Notes: generated by a model from the letters alone, not told the origin. Positions 47,029 through 54,488 are shown, numbered from the stretch's first letter. The stretch: DNA of 64,000 nt from Roseivirga sp. BDSF3-8 (GCF_041449215.1 NZ_JBGNFV010000001.1:4729001-4793000), one strand, 5' to 3'. Numbers and translations are program-made.

Positions 47029-47223
47029 TTACGGCTTTAACGCCTCGTCTACAAAGACATCTCTGGAATCTACATCCAGGGACTCCTGATGAAATACATT
47101 AAGGCCTGCTTTGAAACCTTTCATTTCTTCTTTAGAAAAACCAACAAGGTTCTCCAATGACTTGTCGTTTTTTGATTGCATATGATCTTGAATTATGTAT
47201 TTTATTAATGAATGTTTTGACAT
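47029..47223 (-). CDS. 64-residue peptide, candidate modified-peptide precursor
   Basis: 64 residues, start ATG 47223, 7 nt after the oxidoreductase stop and 63 nt before the radical SAM start. It lacks a signal peptide or membrane segment. The N-terminal part (MSKHSLIKYIIQDHMQSKND) is basic and helical, the middle is LENLVGFSKEEMKGFKAGLN, and the C-terminal ~15 residues (DVDSRDVFVDEALKP) are rich in Asp and end in Pro. It does not match a family I know. By position and size it is a good candidate for a ribosomal precursor peptide with leader and core, or for a small carrier-like protein. Precursor status is inference. Confidence 0.7.
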   Translation of the reverse strand: MSKHSLIKYIIQDHMQSKNDKSLENLVGFSKEEMKGFKAGLNVFHQESLDVDSRDVFVDEALKP

Positions 47224-47230
47224 TTAATGT

Positions 47231-48148
47231 TTATATAGTTACTACTATCTTACCTCTGGCATGCCCAGTTTCACTCAATACATGAGCCTGTTTTATATCT
47301 TCTAATGTGAATGCCTTTCCTATAACAGGTTCCAGAACTCCACCTTCAACCAGTTGAGTGACTTTATTAAGCATCTGTTTATTTGGATGGGCCCATACAT
47401 GATAGACGTTTATGTCATATTGGTCGGCTACTTCTTTGTCAGGTATGTCTGTAATAGAAACAAGAGAGCCTCCCTTTTTCAATACCTTATGAGACCTTTT
47501 TTGCACATCTCCTCCTATAGCTTCAAATACGACATCTAAATCAGACAGTGCCTCATCGAACATGACTGTGTTATAATCAATACACTCATGTACTCCCAAT
47601 TTTGATAAGAATTCATGGTTTCTGGAAGATGCTGTTGCATATACTGTAGCTCCCGACAGCCGTGCCAGTTGTACGGCCATAACCCCGACACCGCCCGCCG
47701 CTGCATGAATGAGTACCTTTTCCCCTTCTTTCAAATTATGTTTCACATACAATCCCTCTATAGCGGTAATACATGACACAGGAAGGGAGGCTGCCTCTTC
47801 AAAACTTATATTTTTGGGCATTATGGCAATATTGGATGCCGGCACGGCCGCATATTCTGCATAACAACCCATGATGGCTGTGTCGATGTATCCATAAACC
47901 TTATCCCCTTCTTTAAATTCAGCAGAAGCATCCGGGATCACTATCTCACCGGCCATATCCATACCTAAAACTAAGGGTTTGTCTAATTTCTTTCCGGTAC
48001 CAAACTGCCTAATCTTCCAGTCCATAGGATTGACGGCACTTGCATGGATTTTAACCAGTACCTGATCTTTTCCCGGTTTGGGTGTGTCAATTTCTGATAT
48101 CTCTAAGACAGAAGGTGCACCAAAATTTTTAATTGTTACGGCTTTCAT
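47231..48148 (-). CDS. Medium-chain dehydrogenase/reductase (quinone oxidoreductase-like)
   Basis: 305 residues. Zinc-independent MDR layout: GAPSVLEISEIDTPKPGKDQ, NPMDWKIRQ, then the NADPH motif in EKVLIHAAAGGVGVMAVQLARL (GxGxxG-like AAGGVG) and TAIEGLYV. It resembles NADPH:quinone oxidoreductases (enoyl/quinone reductases). First gene of the operon. Could reduce a double bond in the product or intermediate. Upstream 48149-48340 is AT-rich and probably carries the operon promoter, though no clear promoter motif is seen. Confidence 0.88.
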   Translation of the reverse strand: MKAVTIKNFGAPSVLEISEIDTPKPGKDQVLVKIHASAVNPMDWKIRQFGTGKKLDKPLVLGMDMAGEIVIPDASAEFKEGDKVYGYIDTAIMGCYAEYAAVPASNIAIMPKNISFEEAASLPVSCITAIEGLYVKHNLKEGEKVLIHAAAGGVGVMAVQLARLSGATVYATASSRNHEFLSKLGVHECIDYNTVMFDEALSDLDVVFEAIGGDVQKRSHKVLKKGGSLVSITDIPDKEVADQYDINVYHVWAHPNKQMLNKVTQLVEGGVLEPVIGKAFTLEDIKQAHVLSETGHARGKIVVTI

Positions 48149-48339
48149 AGGTATGAATAATTTTTAAGAACGACGTATAAACTCCTATATTATAATACTT
48201 GAGGGAAAATTGAAATAATTATTGATAAGTAATAGCGAGATAGTGCATTTAGTATGTCTTAACTTAATAAAATGTAGTAACATCCTCTGGCAGGTTTATT
48301 AAGTAAACTATGGAGTCTTTGCAGGTAGATGAATGACAT

Positions 48340-48570
48340 CATTAACTCTGGATTGATAGAGTTGATGAAGTTGTGTTTGAATTCACGTTTGTAGCGTTTG
48401 ATGAGGCGCTCGCGGGGAGAGTACCGGCAGTATTCTCAAACTCATAGTAGTAAAACCCTTTGCATCAGTTGTACTTCGCCGTGAAGCACTTCTGGAACCT
48501 ATCCCAATGTTTGGCGATACTCCTGAAGAGGTCATCGGTAAAGACGGTATGGTCGTTACTTATAATGTAG
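48340..48570 (-). pseudogene. Decayed GIY-YIG nuclease gene
   Basis: On the plus strand CGTTTGTAGCGTTTGATGAG and GCGCTCGCGG match the same region of the intact GIY-YIG genes at 56073 and 59120, as do AACTCATAGTAGTA and GGTCATCGGTAAAGACGGTA further on. Several indels and missing segments have destroyed the frame. Same orientation as the intact copies. Confidence 0.85.
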
Positions 48571-48597
48571 AGTTAGTTGGCCTCCGCCACTGCTTTA

Positions 48598-48663
48598 TCA
48601 CCCCGCATACAGATACTGCTGGAAGTCATCGAAGGTGCGCTTGATGGTGGTGGTGGGGCGGAA
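48598..48663 (-). pseudogene. 3' remnant of a second hsdR gene
   Basis: On the minus strand it reads IKRTFDDFQQYLYAG then stop, identical but for one residue to the last 15 residues of the intact hsdR (56614). The order, GIY-YIG fossil then hsdR end, is the same as at 56073-56680. Confidence 0.85.
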
Positions 48664-48684
48664 GGGGGGACTTAGTTGCTGCAT

Positions 48685-48705
48685 AAGTGCCGTAGGCACG
48701 CAGCC
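48685..48705 (+). repeat. Dispersed palindrome (GTGCC-GTA-GGCAC)
   Basis: Same family as 38640-38660 and 52461-52481; here the loop is GTA. Confidence 0.75.
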
Positions 48706-48750
48706 TTGCTCTACTTCAACCCTCCCGGCGTAAATCCGTATGACAATCAT

Positions 48751-49770
48751 ATGAAACGAACAGATCAGATCCCCTATTCCATACTCGAGCTGGCGGCCGT
48801 AAGTAAAGGCAAAGCCATCGGACAAGTATATAAAGATAGCCTCGATCTGGCACAGCACGCCGAGAAGCTCGGATACCATAGGTTTTGGCTTGCTGAGCAT
48901 CATAATATGATCAGTATTGCCAGTTCCGCCACGCCGGTTTTGATAGGGCATATTGCAGAAGGGACTGAGAGCATACGCGTAGGTTCAGGAGGTATTATGC
49001 TGCCAAACCACTCTCCTCTTATCGTGTCGGAACAGTTCGGAACGCTAGCCCATTTGCACCCCGGCCGCATAGACCTGGGGCTGGGCCGTGCGCCAGGTAC
49101 AGACCAGACCACCGCCTATGCCATACGGCCAGACAGGATGCAGTCCGTTTACAATTTCCCCAATGAAGTAGAGCAGATTCAACAGTTCTTTTCTGATAAC
49201 CGCGGCGCCCAGGTCCGCGCCTATGTAGCGGAAAACCAGGAAGTGCCCGTCTACATACTGGGTTCCAGTACTGACAGCGCCGTACTGGCCGCTAAAATGG
49301 GCTTACCCTATGCTTTTGCCAGTCACTTTGCCCCCGCCATGCTATTCGAAGCACTGGATATTTACCGTAGTAATTTCAAACCGTCCGAGTACCTGGATAA
49401 GCCGTACGTGATCGGGCTGGTAAATGTGATAGCTGCCGATACGGACAGTGAAGCTGAAAGATTGTCTACCTCTTTGATCAGAATGTTCCTCGGTATACTC
49501 ACCAACCAGCGGGACTACATGCAGCCCCCCGAAGCCTTTACTGATCAGCACCGGGCATTGCTCAACGATCCTGCCTTTCAGCGTATGCTCAGGTATGCCT
49601 TCATAGGGAGCAAGGATACGGTGCGCGAAATGACCAAAAGCTTTCTGAAAGAAACCGGTGCGGATGAGATAATGGTGGCCTCACATGTATATGATCACAG
49701 TGCACGCCTGCATTCATATAGCCTGTTTGCAGAAGCTATGCAGGAGATCGGTGAACTAAACCCCGTTTAG
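48751..49770 (+). CDS. Luciferase-like (LLM-class) flavin-dependent monooxygenase
   Basis: 339 residues from the ATG at 48751; an in-frame start 25 codons earlier would run into repeat DNA. Typical of the LLM group: DLAQHAEKLGYHRFWLAEHHN at ~25-45, SIRVGSGGIMLPNHSPLIVSE, then HPGRIDLGLGRAPG. Needs FMNH2 from a reductase; the substrate is unknown. It could draw reduced flavin from the reductase at 42139, but it lies outside that cluster and has ordinary composition. It begins 90 nt after the hsdR remnant. Confidence 0.9.
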   Translation: MKRTDQIPYSILELAAVSKGKAIGQVYKDSLDLAQHAEKLGYHRFWLAEHHNMISIASSATPVLIGHIAEGTESIRVGSGGIMLPNHSPLIVSEQFGTLAHLHPGRIDLGLGRAPGTDQTTAYAIRPDRMQSVYNFPNEVEQIQQFFSDNRGAQVRAYVAENQEVPVYILGSSTDSAVLAAKMGLPYAFASHFAPAMLFEALDIYRSNFKPSEYLDKPYVIGLVNVIAADTDSEAERLSTSLIRMFLGILTNQRDYMQPPEAFTDQHRALLNDPAFQRMLRYAFIGSKDTVREMTKSFLKETGADEIMVASHVYDHSARLHSYSLFAEAMQEIGELNPV

Positions 49771-49830
49771 CTTATTCATTTTTATTTCACGCAGAGTTTT
49801 AAGAAATATGATTGTTGAGGAGTCGATTAG

Positions 49831-50790
49831 TTACTTCCCGGTAATCTCCTGCCCCATTCTATAATACGTTTCTTTGACATGATCGGGCATGCTCCTGGCC
49901 CCGATGGCACTACTATGATCGAAGCCATTGGGCCAGAAGTAACCGATGAGGGCCACCGTTTGGGTTTCTCTTTTAGCCAGCGTGTAATAACTCTGCGCCA
50001 CTTCGTCCATATTGTCTAATGAAATGCCACCAAAGCCATCGTGCGCAAAGCTGATATAGTGGGTGTCCATAACCACCACCAGCCTCTGTGATTCTGACGA
50101 GAATTTGCTTTTCAGTAGCTCCAGTTCCTGCAGATAGCCAGGGTTCCTTGCCGGGTCAGCAATAAAGTAATGGTCAAAGCCGATCCAGTCCGCATTTTCA
50201 GGTACCTGCAGGTCCGCCAGGGCAGGGTATGCCTCTACGATCATAGTAGGAATAGCCGGATGCGTTTCTTCCAGCAGGTTTACGGCTGCCTCCAGTTCGC
50301 TGGAGGTGATACCGTTCCAGGTAGGTTCCTCCCCTATATAATAAGCAGCGATGGTCCCCGGAGTTAATACAGACTGGTTCAGGCTGATAAATGCTTCCCA
50401 CCGTTCCCTGTAGTCAGTTCGCAGTTTGTAGTCGGCCCCGGAGGGGCTGTTGACCCCATCCGTCTCAAAAAATAACTCGTGCAGGTGAATTAAAGCTTTC
50501 ATCTCCAGCGAATCGAAATATTTCACTCTACCGGTTATATCATCCGTAGGATTTACCACAAGTATGTCGGCAATATTACTGAAGCCGTTTACTTCATCGG
50601 CATAGTTGGTCTTAGCCACACCATCGGTAGGGTCGTCCCAATAGGTATCTATTAATGTAAAGCCAAAGTACTGCAGATGGTCTGATGTCGGTTCGGCACG
50701 TATATCGTCGTCATCTGCACAGGCACCGGACAACAGCATGATGAGGATACCGATAACAGCAAAGTGTGTCTGTATGTATCTGCTATTCAT
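49831..50790 (-). CDS. Lipoprotein, possible TIM-barrel glycoside hydrolase-like
   Basis: 319 residues from ATG 50790; a TTG-led extension upstream overlaps the S41 gene. Signal sequence with a lipobox (IMLLSGAC, followed by ADDDD). The mature part has TIM-barrel-like patches: GTIAAYYIGEEPTWNG, TMIVEAYPALADLQV, ENADWIGFDHYFIA, TVALIGYFWPNG. These resemble glycoside hydrolase barrels, but I do not recognise a family. Follows the S41 peptidase gene with 8 nt between, probably cotranscribed. Confidence 0.8.
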   Translation of the reverse strand: MNSRYIQTHFAVIGILIMLLSGACADDDDIRAEPTSDHLQYFGFTLIDTYWDDPTDGVAKTNYADEVNGFSNIADILVVNPTDDITGRVKYFDSLEMKALIHLHELFFETDGVNSPSGADYKLRTDYRERWEAFISLNQSVLTPGTIAAYYIGEEPTWNGITSSELEAAVNLLEETHPAIPTMIVEAYPALADLQVPENADWIGFDHYFIADPARNPGYLQELELLKSKFSSESQRLVVVMDTHYISFAHDGFGGISLDNMDEVAQSYYTLAKRETQTVALIGYFWPNGFDHSSAIGARSMPDHVKETYYRMGQEITGK

Positions 50791-50797
50791 GCTATGC

Positions 50798-52174
50798 CTA
50801 TTGATCAAGTTTATTTAACAGAGTATCCAGGATCTCATCCTCATCATCCAGCAGGTGGTCACCGATCATGATGTCCGGCTTCAGCCCCTCGCGCGCCTCA
50901 CTGCCGCCGGGCCGTATGATATAGCCCTTGCTCAGTTTTACAATAATGCCCGTAGCCGGTAAAGCAAAACCAAACTGAGAAGCATGCAAGGAGGCATATT
51001 CACCCGTCTCCTCTCCTACCAGCGTACCGAAGCCATAATCTTTGATCGTCGCTGCGGCCACCGTACTCATGCTGTGCGATTGCCGGTTTATCAACACATA
51101 CACCTCCCCCTTATACCTTTTCCTTTCCCCCACCGGCTCCACCGGGCCGAAATCAAACGTAAAACGCTCCCCGTTTTTGCGGGCATGTATCGCCTGGCTG
51201 TAGGCGCTCGTAGTGTCCCGCGTATGCTCTTTCAGTATACGGCTGCTCCGGATATGAAAGGTACTGTACCACTTAAATGGCCGGTCCGCGATATACCTGA
51301 TCAGGTAATCACTGTACGCGTCATCGCCCCCCGGGTGGTTTCGCAGGTCCAGTACCAGGTGGGGAATATTCCGTTTGTTTATTGCTGAAAAGGCCGAATC
51401 AATAAAGTCGCGGTAAGGCTGTATGTCCTCACCAGAAAAGGCCCCCGGATGCAGGTAAGCCACATCATCCTCCAGGCGTAGCTCAGGAGCCATACGCAGT
51501 ATGCCGTAGCGGTTCTGCTCGTAATCCAGCGCCTTCACGGCCGCCACCCTGTCCGTGTGCGTGTTGCCTTCCCCATCCCGGTACGTGATGCTAAACTCAT
51601 CCTTTGGTTCGAAGTGCTGCCAATACTGACGCGGCAGGGTAAACAGTTCAAACTTAGCATCTTTAAAGTACCGCCTCTCCGCCGATATGTGCTGCTGCAT
51701 CATATCAATATATTCGCCCACAGGCTTTCCTTCTATAGCCAATAGCTCATCGCCCCGGCCAGGTCCATCCCCTTCCGGTAAAAATGATTCCCTCACGAAG
51801 GCACGGCCACCCTCCAGGGCCACCTCCAGCGGAAACACAGTGCCCCCGCCATACACATAGGGAATGTAAGCAGCTACCGGAAAGTCGATCTCCGTATGGC
51901 CATTATTCGCTGCGGCTATTACCTTTTGCAGCAGCGAGGTAGCCTCTACCATACTCAGCGAGTCATCACCGATCTCACTTTTTACCGCCTCGTAATTATG
52001 CCAGAAGCTCACCGAATCCGTATAGGCATACAGGTCATAATGCGTTTGGTCCAGCGACGTAACCATATACGCCATGTCCTCACGCACCTCCTCTGCAGAA
52101 AACATCTGCCGCTGAGCATGCGACCGGGTTTGGATACATAGCAAGGCAGGCAATAAGGCAAACAGGTATTTCAT
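50798..52174 (-). CDS. Secreted S41-family peptidase
   Basis: 458 residues with a signal peptide (LFALLPALLCIQTRSHAQ). The C-terminal processing peptidase core is visible: HLVLDLRNHPGGDDAYSDYL, then YVLINRQSHSMSTVAAATIKDY with the nucleophilic Ser in QSHSMS and the Lys in IKDY, and GYIIRPGGSEAREGLKPDI. Acts in the periplasm or outside on unfolded or peptide substrates. The N-terminal ~170 residues are unlike the PDZ of the classical group. The lipoprotein gene follows 8 nt downstream. Confidence 0.9.
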   Translation of the reverse strand: MKYLFALLPALLCIQTRSHAQRQMFSAEEVREDMAYMVTSLDQTHYDLYAYTDSVSFWHNYEAVKSEIGDDSLSMVEATSLLQKVIAAANNGHTEIDFPVAAYIPYVYGGGTVFPLEVALEGGRAFVRESFLPEGDGPGRGDELLAIEGKPVGEYIDMMQQHISAERRYFKDAKFELFTLPRQYWQHFEPKDEFSITYRDGEGNTHTDRVAAVKALDYEQNRYGILRMAPELRLEDDVAYLHPGAFSGEDIQPYRDFIDSAFSAINKRNIPHLVLDLRNHPGGDDAYSDYLIRYIADRPFKWYSTFHIRSSRILKEHTRDTTSAYSQAIHARKNGERFTFDFGPVEPVGERKRYKGEVYVLINRQSHSMSTVAAATIKDYGFGTLVGEETGEYASLHASQFGFALPATGIIVKLSKGYIIRPGGSEAREGLKPDIMIGDHLLDDEDEILDTLLNKLDQ

Positions 52175-52373
52175 ATTTATTCATATTCTCTGTTAAATAT
52201 AGACAGTACGCACCATTACCAAAAGCCCCTGTGTCCGGCGGCCCTATCATTATACCATTGGCGTTGTATGGTCCTTGATCGTCAGACTGTCCCCTCAGGA
52301 CGTAGTTTAAGAAAGTGCCAAAGGCCCCTTAGCCATTCCCCACCCTCAGGCAGGGGCGGGTATGCACTCGAGG

Positions 52374-52455
52374 CCCGACTTTCGCTGGGCCGGCATTCCG
52401 GTGGTCCGACTTTCGCTGGGCCGGCATTCCGGTGGCCCGACTTTCGGAGGCCCGA
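52374..52455 (+). repeat. 15/16-nt repeat array (CCGACTTTCGCTGG / CCGGCATTCCGGTGG)
   Basis: Units CCCGACTTTCGCTGG, GCCGGCATTCCGGTGG, TCCGACTTTCGCTGG, GCCGGCATTCCGGTGG and CCCGACTTTCGGAGG. Two sub-types alternate. Same family as 5506 and 12463. Confidence 0.88.
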
Positions 52456-52460
52456 AAAAC

Positions 52461-52481
52461 CAGTGCCATAGGCACGCAGCC
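52461..52481 (+). repeat. Dispersed palindrome (GTGCC-ATA-GGCAC)
   Basis: Third copy in the window, 6 nt after the 15-mer array. Confidence 0.75.
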
Positions 52482-52778
52482 ACCCTCGGTGCCGGGGGCT
52501 ACTGACCAATCATTGTTAAGTTCAAACGCTTAGTACAGGATATTTAATAATATAGGATCAGGATTATAGGATAAAAATCAGGCATATGAAGTATGAAAAA
52601 TGACTAAATTAAAGAAAGTTCTATAAGCTCTAAATTTTCAACAAAAATTGAAAACATCATTCCCGGCTTGGAATCGTCGATTTTGTGGTCTTTTTCAAAT
52701 TTGCTTTTTGTGTAATAATATCTAAAATATTACGTGTAAAAAAAATGAGTAAACCGTGTGTGGTATCATTTCAGGCTA

Positions 52779-52800
52779 TACATTTGCAAATGTAATTACA
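52779..52800 (+). promoter_or_regulatory. Overlapping palindromes ahead of the coiled-coil gene; possible Bacteroidota -7 element
   Basis: TACATTTGCAAATGTA (52779-52794) is a perfect 16-bp palindrome and TGTAATTACA (52791-52800) a perfect 10-bp one. TACATTTG (52779-52786) also fits the TAnnTTTG element of Bacteroidota promoters. It lies 54 nt before the ATG at 52854. Confidence 0.5.
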
Positions 52801-52853
52801 CTTCATTCCATCCGGGACGGATATTTATTTCACTTAATAAACTTAAACAAAAC

Positions 52854-53273
52854 ATGACGTATTCATTAGAACAACTCAAAACAGTGCAGGAATGCGATAA
52901 TCTCCTGCAGGTTGTAAGTAAAGAAAAAGACAGCCTGGAATTCAGGCAAACTTCACTTTCCCGTCAGGTAGAGAGCTATAAAATCAGATCTCTGGAAACC
53001 TCGGGTGAACTACAGGTAGTGGAAGCAGAAATGGCTGCTCTTCAAAGCCTCCTCGACGCTCTGCCCGAAGGCCCTACCAAACAGGACAATTATGCAAAGT
53101 TTAAAAAGCTGGAATACAAGCAGTTTTTGCTTACTTCGCGTAGTGCTGACTATGGTTCTGTGGCCCTGCTGGACAAGGAATTCGACCTGAGCAGGACAGT
53201 GAAAGAACTGGAAGAGGCCGATGCCTTTATTACCACGGTAGAGACTCACAAAGCTACTCTGGTAGCCGGATAA
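52854..53273 (+). CDS. Coiled-coil hypothetical protein
   Basis: 139 residues from ATG 52854; the frame continues upstream for 32 codons but that part is the AT-rich leader. Heptad-like charge pattern throughout (QVVSKEKDSLEFRQTSL, QVVEAEMAALQSLLDAL, TVKELEEADAFI), so mostly coiled coil. No domain recognised. It is followed by a terminator and then by the operator-rich leader of the HTH gene at 53490. Confidence 0.75.
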   Translation: MTYSLEQLKTVQECDNLLQVVSKEKDSLEFRQTSLSRQVESYKIRSLETSGELQVVEAEMAALQSLLDALPEGPTKQDNYAKFKKLEYKQFLLTSRSADYGSVALLDKEFDLSRTVKELEEADAFITTVETHKATLVAG

Positions 53274-53280
53274 TCAACCC

Positions 53281-53313
53281 AAAAAAGCCTTCGGACATAC
53301 CGGAGGTTTTTTT
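53281..53313 (+). terminator. Terminator of the coiled-coil gene
   Basis: CCTTCGG, five-base loop, CCGGAGG (one T-G pair), flanked by A6 and T7. Confidence 0.85.
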
Positions 53314-53323
53314 GGGCAGAATC

Positions 53324-53452
53324 TGTAACAATTTTAAGCCCCTTCATTATATTGTTACAATATTGTAACAAATTTTCTGTAACAATTATTTTGTTTCAAA
53401 TATAATGTTACAGATTCGTAACATTATTATCGCCCTTCCGGATTTTGTTACA
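53324..53452 (+). promoter_or_regulatory. Cluster of TGTTACA/TGTAACA operator-like half-sites
   Basis: Six exact 7-mers TGTTACA or TGTAACA lie within 130 bp (53324, 53353, 53364, 53378, 53406, 53446), plus near-matches at 53392 and 53417. Two inverted pairs share the spacing TGTTACA-N4-TGTAACA: 53353-53370 (exact; extended it is the 20-bp palindrome TTGTTACAATATTGTAACAA at 53352-53371) and 53406-53423 (one mismatch). The pairs are 53 bp apart, close to five helical turns. Located just ahead of the HTH gene, so autoregulation is likely. Confidence 0.7.
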
Positions 53453-53489
53453 GTATTCATATAAATATATTTTCCATATCCTTTAGCTT

Positions 53490-54011
53490 ATGAAATGGGT
53501 AAATGCACTGCGAAAAGAGCTGTGGTGTACGCAACATGAAATGTCTGCCTACCTGGGTATGAATCGCAGCCTGCTGGCCCTGGCTGAAACGAGCAGACGT
53601 GACCTCCCCACCCCTTTCCAAATTGATGCTTTGCAGTTGTATGTAGACATTGATACCCTTAAGAAAAATGTGGAAGAGCTGCCTGCTTATGAAAATCTTA
53701 CAAATGAAGAAAAGGCTCGGGAACAGGAAATATTGAAGCAACAGCAATTACGTGCTGGTCGGGAAATAGCCAGACTGCAGCAGAAGTTAGGCGAAATGGT
53801 TGAAGCCTATGAAAAGGCCAAGACCACCCTGGCGATGCTACCTAGCCTGAAGATTAAGGTGGCTAATCGAAACGCTCAATTACTGCCCCTGCTGGAACTC
53901 TGTGAAAGTAAGGCAAATGACGCCCTTACTTCCAACGGACTGGATGGACAGATCAAACTCCGCGCCCGCATCGCCGGACTACAGGCCATAATGGATATGG
54001 AGGTGAGTTAG
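53490..54011 (+). CDS. HTH-like regulator with coiled-coil C-terminal half
   Basis: 173 residues. N-terminal ~45 residues look like a divergent XRE helix-turn-helix (ELWCTQHEMSAYLGMNRSLLALAE). The rest is helical with heptads (EKAREQEILKQQQLRAGREI, LQQKLGEMVEAYEKAKTT) and ends in RARIAGLQAIMDM. Same layout and a similar C-terminal motif as the 4344 protein. The leader carries the TGTTACA cluster, so it is the best candidate to bind it. Targets unknown. Confidence 0.75.
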   Translation: MKWVNALRKELWCTQHEMSAYLGMNRSLLALAETSRRDLPTPFQIDALQLYVDIDTLKKNVEELPAYENLTNEEKAREQEILKQQQLRAGREIARLQQKLGEMVEAYEKAKTTLAMLPSLKIKVANRNAQLLPLLELCESKANDALTSNGLDGQIKLRARIAGLQAIMDMEVS

Positions 54012-54045
54012 AGAAGCATGCTCGCTGCCGGTGCGTCAATGCCCC

Positions 54046-54488
54046 TTACCCAAGCATAAACACCAACAGAAATACTCCCACCGCCCCAAAGCGAAGCAGA
54101 ATACCCCGGTAGAAGGCTGCCCGCGTCTGCAGGTACTTCACCAGCGTAATGATGGCGGCTATGCCAAAGGCAACAAACCACTGGTCAGCATCACATTAGA
54201 TCCTTCCCAGTGCATCACCTTAAACAGGATGCCCGTCACCACCATAGACAAGGCCATACCCGCCCCTACGCTGCCTATGATCCTCCATGTGCTCATCGTG
54301 TAGCTGTCCCGCTTAAACAAGCGCCGTAACCGGATGCCATTAAATAACGCAAAGCCCAGGTAAAAGTACAAACAAGACAGCGCCGTCAGGCTCAGCGCCG
54401 TGACCATATTGGCCCCTTGCAGGTGCAGTGCTTTCAATAACAGGCCTATGCTAAACAAGGCAGCCAGTAATTGTTCCGTAGTTTTCAT
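54046..54488 (-). pseudogene. GldL-like membrane protein gene with one-base frameshift
   Basis: The first frame (ATG 54488) ends at 54159 after TSGLLPLA. Adding one T near 54184 (GTTTGTTGCC) joins the second frame, FAFGIAAIITLVKYLQTRAA and on to a stop at 54046. The joined protein (~147 residues) has four membrane segments, with an inner repeat: LLKALHLQGANM and LFKVMHWEGSNVML. The FKxMHWxG motif resembles the start of the gliding protein GldL and its relatives. Either a mutation or a sequencing error. Confidence 0.7.

Larger units (their letters stand above)
42139..48148 (-). other. Putative biosynthetic gene cluster, RiPP-like (seven genes)
   Basis: Seven minus-strand genes from the MDR oxidoreductase (first) to the flavin reductase (last), with gaps of 7, 63, -4, -4, 4 and -50 nt, so almost certainly one transcript. 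The base composition is clearly more AT-rich than the flanks. Content: an oxidoreductase, a 64-residue peptide, a radical SAM enzyme with B12-type N-domain, a methyltransferase, a class II aldolase, a PhyH-like dioxygenase and a flavin reductase. No transporter, protease or regulator is visible inside. The boundaries are the IS target duplication (42066) and decayed genes (from 48340). Confidence 0.6.
52175..52853. other. Intergenic interval with 15-mer array, palindrome and AT-rich leader
   Basis: The first half carries the repeats at 52374-52455 and 52461-52481. The second half, from about 52530, is AT-rich and ends in the palindromes at 52779-52800 ahead of the coiled-coil gene. No coding frame looks real. 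Confidence 0.65.

Noticed and set aside
42139-48148. Cluster considered as an anti-phage defence island
   Set aside because: All recognisable products are metabolic tailoring enzymes; no nuclease, helicase, sensor or toxin is present inside it.
48598-48951. 117-codon minus-strand frame over the hsdR remnant
   Set aside because: Only the last ~15 codons resemble HsdR; the rest is antisense to the LLM monooxygenase start.
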